Source: Leguminivora glycinivorella
Taxonomy: Eukaryota > Arthropoda > Insecta > Lepidoptera > Tortricidae
Reading direction: 5' to 3'
Assembly (NCBI RefSeq): GCF_023078275.1
Contig: NC_062977.1
Location: 15,707,118-15,771,117, forward strand
DNA: 64,000 nt
The first letter of the stretch is position 1. Each line of letters begins with the position of its first letter. Positions 46,381-59,345 of this stretch are shown here, in pieces. The notes under the pieces were generated by a model. The model was not told where the DNA came from, did not search any database, and saw only the letters and a program-made list of their open reading frames with translations. Position numbers and translations under genes: made by a program.

Positions 46381-46499
46381 ATTTATCCCCAATTGCAGTG
46401 AATCGCAGACGGTTGAGTAACCACAGGACGCAGGGCCGACCTTACGTGGGCGAGCCCATGACACAGTTCGGGACGACGTATTTTGGTCCACGTGCGACG

Positions 46500-46660
46500 A
46501 CGGTGGCGAATACAGGGTACGTAGCCAAATGCTCAAACGATTATGATAACATCGTTATCGTAGCAAGCTATCCTTATCGCTCTTCCATATTGATGCGACA
46601 GAGCCAGACTGCATTTAGATCGGCTTCTAGCGTCAACGATTGTCATTTTGGCTAAACCGG
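46500..46660. repeat. MITE-like repeat (gtagcc...ttttggcta family), copy 2
   Basis: Begins gtacgtagccaaatg and ends cattttggcta, with tccttatcgctcttcc and gcgacagagccagactgc inside. Same family as 5690-5835. Confidence 0.55.
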
Positions 46661-49600
46661 CAGGGATGCCGCTGGCTGCCAGCTTCAATCATGGTCTGCT
46701 GAGAGTCATGCATAGATGAATGTATGATAAACATCTTTAATTACATAAAACATGTTTTTATGTGCCTAAAATTAGGTTGGTCATTGGTTCTAGCCTTTTC
46801 AGTCCAATCACACCTCGGACACTGGCGATCAAATATATGAAAGAGGCGCGTTCCTAGCACACGGTCTAAGCTTGTGTAGGTGAACGCGTACCATGCTTGT
46901 ATGAGTGAAATATGACAGGTCGACTGTTCGCGTTTTTGACAGGCGGTAACTGTGAGGTAACCGAGAGGGGGTCGGTGGCACTTTCAGCGGGGAGCGGGAG
47001 TGGCCATACTGTACGATAGTACTCTTTATTATACTGTGGTCCAATGTTGAAACAATACGCTAGACTGGGTTGAGCGATGCCCAAAGAGATATTAACATTA
47101 ACCAAGGCAAGCCAGAGGGTCTATCTATCTATATCAATCTGAGGACCTATCGAAAAGACGATTTTTTTTCTTTATTATTCTTGCACAGACATGATAAGGA
47201 TGCAAGATTTTGATAGGATTGGCGGCGTCGCTATGTCGACTTATATATGTACTTTCTAATTAAACATAGTCACAAGTTTTATAACATACAATTCCATACG
47301 ATTGAATATGAATGATGAAACTAATGAAGACAAATCCGTCTGTTACTGGCTGCAATCAATCTGCCAGTTAAAACGATGACGTACTCGTAATATTGGTCTG
47401 TTGTGAACATTTCCCCGCTCAATAGTCACTCGTGACCCCATTATTATTATCTCAGCAATTATAAATCAAAAGTACTAATTAAACGTCTAACTAAGCAGTA
47501 ATGTTGTTGTATAAATAAAGAAGACGCTGATTTCGTTAAACACATATAAACTTAAAACATAATGTGGAACACAAAAATGCTGACCATGTTATAAAGTCTC
47601 GTATTCTGTACTACAATTTTAATGGGTAAATCACGTGAAGTAAAAACCTACGTATTAATAGACACATCGACATCGGTTTTAATTTTAAATGTCAAAGGGG
47701 TCATTGATTTCCTTGTTGACGACATTGACATTATAAATCGACTTAAACGAAGGTCTTTTAACTTGTTACCACCGCCCCGCGCTTCGAATGATACAACTTA
47801 TAATAATAACGTCGCCGGAATCAATGATTTACCTTCTTTAAAAGTCTATTGAAGACAGCGAAAATGCCTAACAATATTATCTATGGTTGAAAGCGTAGCG
47901 AGGTTTTAACCGCTTTTATTCCACGGCCTTTTTGTCGAATAGAATAATGAATAATTTTCAGAATTTCTTCACACTTGAGAGGACATTCAGGGCTTGAGAC
48001 CCAGTTATATTTTAGAGAATCGCCCGTATAATCGTCTCATGCTTAATACTTAGCTTGTCCCACTTTCTATAGTGTCACGTCATCTGATTCGTTTTAAAAG
48101 TGTTCGCCGGTGACATTTATTACAGCTTTGTTGTAAGGTGTCCAAGCAAATGGACTTTATGATGATAAGCGACGCACACAAAGGGAATGGTATATAAACT
48201 GATTTGTGGAAGATCATGGTCGGGAGGGTTAATTTAGTGCCAGACCGCGTAGGTCGTAAATATGTGAGATTGTATACGCGCTAAATGAGTGCTATTGTGG
48301 TTGCAGCGATATTTTTTCATTGTCGGAATGGGGATATTTTGAGATTAAAATACTGACTCTTATGTTTATTTCGGGATGTATGCCACAGCAATATTACCAA
48401 AGACACTTTTATTTTAAACAGTTTGCGTCTCAATTGTCATAAAACCAAGAAAGACGACAGTTTGACTTTGGTCATTCGATTGCTATGTTTATGCACTTCA
48501 TTTTGTTCTATGGGCACTAAGCTGAATTCCATTGCAGAACCGCCTACTCGTGTATTCCGCCCGTCGTCTGCCGCCCTGGCATGTCCGGCTGACCCTCCTG
48601 CCCGAGACACCGGTGAGCCAATAATACGGGTGGGGAGTGTGGGGCGTTTGCAGTCAGGATGGGGATCGACGGGAGTAGAAGAACCAGACCGAATACTAGC
48701 ATCGTGCCCAGTGTAGGGAAGATAGATAGATATGTGTGTAAATATATACGAAGGGATGGCGACTGCGGTTAAACTGTTTTCCGGTTTTTTTTTTTAAATG
48801 TTGAGATTGATTGTTTGTATCCAAAGCCATTGTAGTTGAGTTTTCTGTAACTCCGACGAACCCATATTATCGCTCTTTCTCGTAATTCTTCCAAGGAGTC
48901 TCCCTGAGTGTAGTAAATACTTGTCGATTGCCACAACACTTAACTATATGGTAACTAAATAAATTACACTGAAAATTCAGTAAATATTTTCACTCTAATA
49001 ACTGCTTTCGCTGTAAGATAAAACTGAGGCAATATAACACGATTTTAGTCTAGTATTTATTTTTATTTTTATTAACAGTACTACTTTCTTCGACCGGCTA
49101 TGCAGCCTCACGTCGTTCTTGGTGATATGAAGAGACAGGGTATATAATATCTGCGAAGAGGGTTCCGCTGCTCTGCTGAGCATTCTTGGGATACTGGGTT
49201 ATTTTTCTGTTGATAATTTCGTTTCATGTCATTCTTTCAGGACCCGGTGTATTTCTTCTTGTTCTTGGCAGACGACGAACACGGGAGGTAGCAGAAAGAA
49301 CAATTTGAGGGTCCTTCATCTATCTGTATCTACTGTTGGCTAAGTGCAGCGTAATGTTGGTGGTTGTAGTTGTAGACCGCTAACAGTTCGAAAATTTGCC
49401 ATGAACGGTGATGACACGTCCGCTGATGTGATAGATGAATGACGTTGTGAAGCGCAGTTCCTCTTGAAAAAACAGTTTCTTCTAGTTCGTGGACGACAAC
49501 CAAGTTTTAAGTCCTTACTTTCATGATTCATTCAACCACTACACATTAGACACTCGTGCATAAGTTCGCTTAAAGAAAGCTCAATAATAAAACAACGATA

Positions 49601-51459
49601 GATTACGTGGTATTAGTCACTCAAAATAACTTAATAATCACCTTATAGCTACTGTTTCGTCACATTCACATGTACCACACCACAAGACACTCGATCTCGG
49701 CCATGTGTCGTTTTAGGTACCTAGAACTTAGAGAGTAAATATAAATACATTTTTGGGGCTGGTTTAGCCTGCTCTGGCAAAAAAAAGCTATTTATACAAT
49801 AAAGCTATGTTATTTTTCTAGTAGGTAGCGTGGGTTCGACTGCCATATGGTCCGATGGGTCTTAGTCATAAATTTGCGTCCGCAGAGATTTGAAGAGACA
49901 TTTGGATGACCCTATTCTTAATAGAGTATTGCGTTTATCTTTTTTTTATGACACTTGACCGTGTTTGGCCGAATAGCGGTGACTGGAGGCCAGATGTGTG
50001 CAGTGTGCACGCCTTTACGAGGAAACTGTCTTGTTTTTTTTTTTTTTTGAAAGTAATTTATCCTTTTCTTTACTGGGTAGTTATTGGCTTTTTATGAGTT
50101 GGGATTGCAATATGTTATGTTGTCAAAGTTACCCTGATAATTCCAGAGAAAAATCCTCTTTTTTGGGTCTCAAATAATTTTGTCTTATATTTCCGGCTAG
50201 CAATGTATCTTCGGGGAATTAATGGGTTGAGTAAGTACCTAAAGGGGTGTTATGTACATATGACTTTATAATGTGAACTTAGTATGTACATTATTATATG
50301 TTTTTCGAACTATGATATTTCGTTGCCGTCCTTCGTTATAACGGTACCAATAATATGATAATATATATTATTTAGCGCAAAGAAATAGTAAACTAAATGT
50401 TTTGCAACTGGCCAACTAAACATCGCTATCGGAATTGGGACCAACGTGTCTTCTTAAGTCTATAAAGGATGTTATAGAAACGTCGTGGCTAATCACTCAA
50501 TGGCTCTGCGAGTCAACCCCTTAATTCAAATTGATCAAATGAGGCGTTATTTAATATAACTTAAGATTAGATTAATTAGGACTATAAGATTAATTTAAAT
50601 ATAACTGAAATGGGCCGCGTGACCGGCTCTTTCAAGTAAATGTCATATATGTATAACCGCGTCTTGAGCCGATGCGGGGCTCTAGTGATAGATTTGAAAT
50701 CTAAGTTAAAGTAACGGGCGTGTGATTAGATTGATGTGACATGTATGCTTTGTGGTGTGCTTATTAAATAGTAAAACATGGTCATGGTATATAATTTAGG
50801 CACAGTGTGTAGTATAAGATTAAAATAGGCATATATAATTGCAATCCCCTGATGATAAAAGAGTAATAACGTGACCGCAGCTTTGTCCCCGTGCTGACTC
50901 ATGGGGGATATGAGTACCTAGGTGCGTTGGAGGCTTAACCAACTCTTAACCAAACATAGTCCAAACGATATACTTTGGAGCACCAGTATTAGCACTAAGG
51001 CTTTACAGAGATGGAACGAGCTCACCAATTTGGTCGCAGTGAATACAAGTACAGAACTAAGTAAGTGGCAGAACTGAGATATTGGTATTTTAGTTGATAT
51101 GTCGTCCAATGTACCAATTGAGTGGATGAAGAAAGTTGTGCTTACGTGTGGGTGGGACAGAGGACAGCGGTCGTCAACATATGTTACAAAAAGTATTGAA
51201 AATCTATATAACAATCAATTTAATCAAATTAAAAACACGCGTTAGCCTTAACCCGTTCAAATCACGTAACGATCGATCAAACCAAAGTGCGATATGGGTT
51301 TAACAACCCCGCTCTAACCCACAAATGTCGGTGAAAGACCAGGGTATGCTGGTAATAATCGGTACTGTCAGCGTGATGGATGGTAGCTGGATGACGGGGC
51401 TAACCTTACCGCCCATCCCGTTTGGCGCCATTAGTGCTTTAACGAGGGCTCAGGCCCCG
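46661..51459. other. Presumed EcR 5' intron or intergenic, no gene recognised
   Basis: Several frames of 60-97 codons exist (for example 48423-48716 plus) without recognised domains, splice context or promoter. Confidence 0.3.
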
Positions 51460-51845
51460 CGAAACGCCGCAGAAATAGTCTGGCTCTGTCGCACCAATAC
51501 GCAAGAGAGATAGAGATAAATAGCTACGAAAGACATTTATTATCGTGAGCGTTTGTGCATTCGGCTACGCACACAGTATTGCCAAAGTTACAATCGCTTA
51601 CGTTTCGTAGCTAGCTCTCCTTATCACTCTTACGAGGACGCGTGTGGCGCGACAAAGCCAGATTGCGTTTTAGTGCTCCCACACTGGCTGGTATCAATGT
51701 TATATAATATTATGTGACAGGGACAGTGTTATGGCATTGACATTACGCTGTCCTTGTCACACATTTATAACAGGCCAGTGTATGAGCTCCATTTCGATCA
51801 CAACTTATATTAGCGTCAACGATGGTCACGTCGGCTAAGCTGCCT
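51460..51845. repeat. MITE-like repeats (gtagcc family), nested cluster
   Basis: A reversed copy (gtctggctctgtcgcaccaa...gagcgtttgtgcattcggct) is followed by a forward copy (cttatcactcttacgagg...gcgacaaagccagattgcg). The forward copy is interrupted by another MITE at 51673-51790 before it finishes as gatggtcacgtcggcta. Confidence 0.6.
51673..51790. mobile_element. MITE with cacactggc / gccagtgt termini, nested insertion
   Basis: gtgctcccacactggc at the left is mirrored by gccagtgtatgagctc at the right. gtgacagggacagtgttatg is mirrored by attacgctgtccttgtcac. The family is common in Lepidoptera. Confidence 0.7.
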
Positions 51846-53480
51846 GAAGGCTGAAGCAGACTGTCTATTCTTACGTAGCAGCAGCGCGGCTGATCCATAC
51901 AAGCCGATTCCCACAGGCTTGCCTAAAATTGATTACTAGTAAAGTACCTAATGTAAAAGTAGGTTTATTTTTACTCAGTGTTGCCTAGCAGAAATTTTCA
52001 CCAGCCGCCACTGCTACGTAGTGAGGTATTAACTTGAGTTTCAGTAATTTAAGTTTGAGTCTGATACTTATATTAGTACAAGAAATGGAGATTACCAGAA
52101 ATTTAATGATAAAGATACAAAAATGTACTAAATTAATTAAAAACGGCTCCATTCAATTAAACAGTACTTAAAGTTATAACACTTTAAAGTAGTTGGAGTG
52201 GGAATATCCAATTAAAATTACGGGAAAGTTTTGAATTTAAACTATTATTAACTTTTTTACTGCGTAGTTCGTGAAATCTGACATTGTAGTAAATTTTTGG
52301 CTGCGAGAAAATAGCAGAAAAATAAGCGATTTGCAAGACCGAAATGATGACCCATGAGAGATCCGTTAAAAAAGTGGTGTACCTACGGAGCTTTAAAAAC
52401 GATTTACACACGAATCGCACGATATAGCGATGTTAATTTTGAACGCTTTGCCTACTTAGCTACTTTTATATTAGAGTACTATATTTCCAGAAACTTTGAG
52501 TACCAGCTATTGTCAGCACATTTTCTTAAATAAATTTGTTCGAATGAAGAAATCTTGAGCGAGCAAAACCAATTGGAGACAAAGCGATTCAATTCACGCT
52601 TCGCATTCGGTCCACTCACTTCGCTCCGACACGTTTGACAATTTAAAACGAATGATCCTCTATATAGGTAATTTGGTTCAGCTCTTTGATGTAATATTTA
52701 AAGATTTGTCCTCTTAGGTCGCGCGAGTTCATTCTTTTAAGAATATAGATAATAGATAGTTTAATTACTTATCACATAATACCTACATGTAAATGCACAA
52801 GAATATTAAGTAGAGTCAAAGTCTAATGATCGCTAAAGAATATCAAAGAACTTGTGTATTCATCTGTTTATGCGGCATTATCATGCAAATATTACACCTT
52901 GAATTTCCACTTCAGTTTGTAGAGTGAGATTTACTGAATCGTGAAATTTAACGATCATGCGTGTGGGAGTGAGACATAACACGGGCGTGCAACGTTATCA
53001 CACCTATGTCCGAGCCAAGTCTATAATACCCTAAGTATATGAGGAGCCTAAACATTTACGTCGTTTTAGAAGACCGCGCCGCGAGCCGACGAGGTGGGCA
53101 AATCGTGTTGACACCTATGTGACAACACCGGGATGTACGGAAACATAGGATATTCCTGGCGTGTTTATGTTATTTACCGAACGATGCATGTTACACGAGA
53201 GCGCATCTAATGGAAATGCTAAATTGGGAGGAATTCGAACGCTAAAATATGTTACTAGATAAGGTTGATGTGGCAGTAGCGAGACATTATAACTTCCTAA
53301 TAGAAGAAATAGGTTTGATGTCGGTTTTCGGCGATACAGCAAACTAACTTCAATCAAGGAAGGGCGTGTTTATACCTCGGTTTACATATGCAGCTGAAAA
53401 TATAGCAGTTTGTTAGCATCTGCGGTTGTTAGCGAGAGAGAGCATTCCTCAGACCGGTTCCGGACGCGGGCCGTTTATGG
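51846..53480. other. Presumed EcR 5' intron or intergenic
   Basis: No gene or named repeat recognised. Confidence 0.3.
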
Positions 53481-53492
53481 CCTCAGCGCAAA

Positions 53493-53523
53493 TATAAATA
53501 GATGCGCTCGCTGAACCATTCGT
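53493..53523 (+). promoter_or_regulatory. Candidate core promoter (TATA box and initiator-like motif)
   Basis: TATAAATA at 53493-53500 is followed by ccattc, close to the insect initiator TCAKTY, with its A at 53518, 25 bases from the TATA start. The surroundings are locally GC-rich. No downstream gene is recognised, so this may be chance. Confidence 0.22.
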
Positions 53524-54396
53524 CTTCGTGATGCTTTACTTCTAATGTTTCTGTGTGAACACGCGTTCGAGTCTTTGTACTTCGTATGTGTCAGGAAGTA
53601 GACTGTTATGAACGCTTGGTTTTCTGCGTCCGACGCTATTGTTACAGTCATTATTTTCAGCTGTGTCTGTAGCTTATACACAATACGTTAGCATTTGTTT
53701 GTCATTAATCCCTGGCGTCTGTCGTTGCGAGTCTATTATGGTCGGGATCGTTGAATTATTTCACAGATACTGACTTCAAATAGCTGCAGATGTATACTAT
53801 ACGATTAGAATTTTATTAACACCGTTGAGTGGAATATACCAACTTTATGGTCGAATGTGTCGTGGGTACGTCTCATAATCTTGTTATCCGTTAACGTTAT
53901 ACAGGACGCAATTTGCACAAATTGCCATGCCGTAGCGTGATAGATTGTGATGTCTTCAATTTATATGTCGACTATCTAGACAATAGTGCTCGTTAGAGAT
54001 GTAAAGGCATAGTCATAAAACAGTCTAATCAATGCAACTTAGGCTGAAGACCGCCGCGGGACAGACTATGCAAGATACAAATGGCGGCTAACATGAGATT
54101 CGTATCTCGGTACGTTACTCGAGTGTGAGTTGTTCATTGCCGACAGAAGTTAGAAATAATTGAGATAGCATCGGAGAATTCTTAGTTGGACACGACGGCT
54201 CGCACTCACGAAGCGGTATCCACTTTCTCTTCAGATTCAAACATTGACCCAGTGACACTCGGAAAATTCTCATTGACAAAGCGTGTGCGTTGTGTAACGG
54301 CCACGTGGCATTAGGGGCAATGACACCGGGAAATGTCAAGTTGATATCCACTATCACGCACCTTTAGTGCAGATAACGCGTTTCGGTGAACGATAA

Positions 54397-54566
54397 GGCG
54401 TCATCCATATATTACGTCACAGTGTACGAAGGGGGGTGTCATACTAAATGTGACAATCCCTGTTAAAGGGATACAAAAAAGCGTGACATAGCGTGTGCGT
54501 TGTGGGGGGGAGGGGTCCGGGAAAAAAACCTGAAATTTGGTGTGACGTAATATGTGGATGATCCCT
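54397..54566. mobile_element. 170-bp MITE with attacgtcac termini
   Basis: tcatccatatattacgtcac at the left is mirrored by gtgacgtaatatgtggatga at the right with one mismatch. The interior has gaaggggggtgtca and gggggggaggggtcc. This family is recognisable across insects. Confidence 0.8.
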
Positions 54567-57210
54567 AACGTAATTCGACACAAAAACGGCAAGTTATAGC
54601 AGCTTCGTATATCGGTGACGGCGTTATGCAACTCGCAAGTGGAACTGTGGCAATGTGTTGCATAAATGACCTCGTAATGTCAAAGGGGGTCATTGGCGCG
54701 TCAGGTAATCGGCTTAGCTTAGATATAATTACATCGATTGAACCCCGGTCTCCTTCGTTGTGTCTGTGACCCCGATGTAAATAACCTGCGCCGGTAAACA
54801 ACTGACGCTTGCGTCAATGCGGCCTCGCCTCGCCATTGATGTGATCTTTGACTAGCCGACACTTTTCTTCTATTTTAGAACCTTGATTGACGTTAAGCAT
54901 GCCAGAATTCCTATTGAAAATAGGTATACACTGTTTGTACATAGGTAAATAGTCTGACATAATAGCGTTGTTATTCCGAATAGCAAATTTTGAAATGTTA
55001 AATCCATGAAATAATAGAACCACCGCTAAACAGTTTAATGACTATTCATTAATGTTGTGGGCTTGTAATCTATTCAAAGCTTTAGATTTTTAGTCGAGCT
55101 TATAATGTAATGTTAAATAGGATGGAATTTATATAAATGACGTAATTAAACTACCAAAAGTGAAGGCCGGACAAATTATAAGACGGTCTAAGCGAAAGTT
55201 GCCAAGAATATTACGCTATGAAATAAACGGCGGTGTAAATTCTGCGATGAAAGTGCCAAGTATTCAGTAGTCGGTTATTTAATCGTGGCCAGGCTCTACA
55301 AACGTGTTTAGATATTGAACTAGTCAACACAGTATAAATAAACAGATAATTGGTGCTCCGAGATAAATAGAAGCTGCATTTGTGTATGCCTCATCGGCTA
55401 ATAGAGATATAATTTATGACGAAGCTCCAATAACAACTCTCCACTATGATTAGAAAATATCAATAATCTGTAAATTATTAGTTACGTATACGCATAGTTA
55501 ATCGCTGTAACAAACAATGGCGCCATCTGAAATCTTACAATTATATCAACGTTAAAACACTAGCAACAAGTTTTATTTCCTTCAAAACTCCTTTGAAAGT
55601 CGAGTGCAACGTCGCCTATGCAGTGCATTATCTACAAAGTAAGGTGACCTATATGATAAGATTACTTCAATAGCTGCACTGCACACTACGCCACTGGCAC
55701 ACACACAGACGCGCGTGTATTTACATCGTAGGTACAATGACATTATCGACCTTGACTACTGGCTCGTACATCAGGCACACGAATACACCAGTTGGCGTAG
55801 GAATGTGTGCGTCATGTATAAATTCGTCTGAGCATTATTGAGTAGTAAGTATAGCTCCAGGTTTTCTATGGGTATATTTGGAACGGTTTATTTGTGGTGA
55901 ATTATAGCGATAGAATAGTTCAACACACGATAAGAGCGACGCCAACGCGCCCAACAGATTGCACCAAGGCCAAGAACTGTTATCATTGCCTTTAAAACGC
56001 ATATGAAACAAAGGGAATACCTATCTAGAAGCCATTCCGTGGAACAATGTGTTGCTAGTTGGTACGTGCATCAAGTTTACCTAGTTTTTGCACTTGTTAA
56101 GCATGATGCGATATCTTGACAGCGAGCAAGACAGTACAAACATAAGACATTGTACCTAAGTACACCAAGTAGCAAAACTGCATTGTTTGCAGGTATTTCT
56201 ACCAATGATGAATTTTAATTACTAATAGCGTTCTAGCTATGCGTTAAGGGACTAAGATCAAGATTATGTTAGTAAATAAACATTGTGAGATAAATTACAA
56301 CCGTAATTTGTATGATTTAAGGATGTTTGACCTGATTAATCTTTTCAGTAGAGATAATGAATCATCGTTTAGAACTCATAATTTAACCTAAATCAAACAC
56401 AGTGCTAACCGTCTAACATGATGTAGGTAATAGCTGAATAATGTACAAATTTATCATTAGATAAATTAATTACGTTTCACAAATGTCTTTGATCTCGTAA
56501 GTCAAACATTTTCTTGGTATTTTCGGAATCGCATGAATTCGTATTTGATGAATTAATAACGCTTGAAAAAACACGTGACAGGTGTCTATTAATTGTAGTT
56601 CTTTTTATATAACGCTAAGAAGTATTATGAGGTTGTTCACTATTGTATAAGTAAACAAAATGTTAAACAGATTGTTAACATTGTTATTTAATTTAAAATA
56701 CTCATTTTGCGACTTTTGCGTATAAATTGTAGACTTATAGTACAAAAAATGGCAGATTTTACTGGATGTTTTCACCATTATAAACAATGAAGGCAATTCA
56801 AACAAAGAGTTCATTCTAACACATCGTTAGAACGCTTATCGCTTAAATTTCCCACGCAAAACCATCTAACTGTTTCTACCTCGTAATAATTACACGATCA
56901 CCATCACTTGTGAGCATGATAGTTTTCTTTTTCACTCAGTAACTCAAACACTATGTAAGAAAAATAAATATATATTGACATATCCAAAAGTGTATTTTAA
57001 CCTTCGTATCTAAATCGCTTGATCAATTTGTTTTGAATTACAATGCCACGATGACACAAGGGTGTGGACACAGCATAACTCTGCAAGTTTGACGGTAATC
57101 GACGCAATTGTTACGCTGCCATTACAGTTCCAGAGTCACGTACGGCATGCGAGTTCCGCGTTGACCGCCATTTCGTGCGTCAAGCAAGTCCAATAGAAAT
57201 GACACAAGTT
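54567..57210. other. Presumed EcR 5' intron or intergenic
   Basis: No gene or named repeat recognised. Confidence 0.3.
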
Positions 57211-57804
57211 AAAAAAAACCGGCCAAGTGCGAGTCGGGCTCGCGCACAAAGGGTTCCGTAGCAGCAAATAAAAATTACAGTTAAATCAACCTATCTCAAA
57301 AACTATAAGAGATACTTTGATCAAACCAAAAATCGTTGAAAGAGTTAATTAGCATGCATCACCTCTATTTTTTTTAGAATTTTATACCCCGTAGTTATAA
57401 AAATAGAGGGGGGGGGGGGACATACTTTTTACGACTTTGAGAGCTGATATCTCAAAAACCGTTCACTTTAAGAAAAATGTTTTTTAGAAAACTTTATATC
57501 ATTTTAAAAGACCTTTCCATTGATACCCCACACGGGTATGTACATCGAAAAAAAAATTTTCATCCCTCAGTTACATGTATGGGGGGCCCCACCCCCAATT
57601 CTTTTTTTTACTATTTAGTGTCATAATTTTGTAGCGGTTCATACAACACATATTCCCATCAAATTTCATCACTGTAGTACTTATAGTTTCCGAGTAAATC
57701 GGCTGTGACAGACGGACAGACGGACAGACGGACAGACGGACAGACGGACATGACGAAACTATAAGGGTTCCGTTTTTGCCATTTTGGCTACGGAACCCTA
57801 AAAA
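57211..57804 (+). repeat. Lepidopteran interspersed repeat with GACAGACG satellite, copy 2
   Basis: Near-identical to 4378-4964 along its length, differing by a few small indels. Possible flanking direct repeats acaag lie at about 57205-57209 and just after the terminal aaaa. It carries the same spurious minus-strand frame. Confidence 0.85.
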
Positions 57805-59220
57805 CAAGAGCGGCAGACAGCCATAAGATTCTTTCCGGCCAGTTGCAACAATTTGATGTCTGGTTAAATTAAAAAAAAAAAAAACTTATCAAATTCCATT
57901 ATAGGTAAAATTGCAGTATACGAGTAGGTATCAGCGGATCTATGTAATCTTTCATGGTCCATGGTTTTAGAAAGAATGTCTGAATCCAATTTTTATCGGT
58001 ATGAGAAATCGAGTCTAAGAAACGCTAAGGTATAATTTTGATTGAAGCCTGACCCAGATAATGTGCAAAATGTGCAAATTGCAGTACGGTTAATTTTGTC
58101 TGACAGGTTTTTTTCTCATCCATCTCCGATTTGAATATGGACCGGTTCAAAAGCTTGAAATCATCCCGCTTTAGGTTCGCTTCGCTACGTGTTCGTGCCA
58201 CAGAAAGTTAAAAAAAACTATAATTTGTTGAATTCTTTGTTTTGTAGAATCATTGACTGAACTCTTGCGTAACTAAAAGAAAAAATGAAGTTAGAATAAT
58301 CCGGAAGATGAATTATGCCATTAAAAATGAGGTAAAAATCAATATTTAGTTGCGACAAGCGGATTGCGTTTTACATTTGAATTTCGGGTTACAGTCCATT
58401 TGTACAGGTTCTAATTTGCAGCTTTTTTGCTGACTAAGTTGCCAGACTATGTTGTTAATCATTAAGTACATTTGACAATGTTTTTTTCTTCCAATGAAAG
58501 AGATCGTTTGTTAGGTCCGTTATGGCATTTATGATCGCAGATTGCCCAAAGCAGGATGTAGCACAGTGCGAAGTTTGTTTAGTCGTGCTTAATGCGATCC
58601 GTTCTTGAGATTACGCTTTATTTGATGGCATTTTGCGATATTATAGAACAAATTAGTTTTATCTTTTCTATTATTAATAATTACAGTAAATCTTAACTTT
58701 TGCCGAATAGTGGCTTTTCCATAGTAGGTACATAAGTGGTTAGTTTATAATAGCTACTAATGCTATAAAAGTCAGATCAGAGCGCAAATCCGAATATGAA
58801 TGTTTAAGAAATTCACGTGTTAACTTAACTGTACAATGTCAACGTCTCAAAATGATACACACCTATGAAACAACTACATACTTGTTTTAAATGAGCGACA
58901 CAAACACAACCTATCAATATTCCAAAAATAAAATATTGGTTAAGAAATAAACAGATACTTTTAACGAACAATAATGGTTTATTCTTATTGGGACTGATTG
59001 TCGTACTTGTACCGTTTTTTTGTACCGATTATATTTTTTCGGCGGCATAAGTGCTATTGTTTTACAATTATCTAAAAAACAACAGTCGTGTCTCCGCTAA
59101 AAACTTATACCTCAATATCGACAGTCGTGATCCAGAGATGATTATCTAACCAGATTGCTTCGCAAGGAATTGAGACCCCGTGATTTGTCTCAAGAATATT
59201 CGATCTCAGAGTGGTTAGAG
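57805..59220. other. Presumed EcR 5' intron or intergenic
   Basis: No gene or named repeat recognised. Confidence 0.3.
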
Positions 59221-59224
59221 CGAG

Positions 59225-59345
59225 CAAGTCGGCTCAGATAATAGAACTAACAAGCGACGCGATGGCAGCGCGTGCGCAGCTGAGCGCGACGAGCACTCGA
59301 CCGCATATCCGCAGCGATTCGTCTTCCTAGAGATCCTAGAGTAAT
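59225..59345. promoter_or_regulatory. Short GC/CpG-rich patch, candidate regulatory region
   Basis: About 120 bp with many CpGs (gcgacgcgatggcagcgcg, gagcgcgacgagcactcgac) in AT-rich surroundings. No core promoter motif assigned. Confidence 0.2.

Noticed and set aside
48423..48716. 97-codon plus-strand frame
   Set aside because: No recognised family, no splice or promoter support, and the composition is explained by a locally GC-rich patch.
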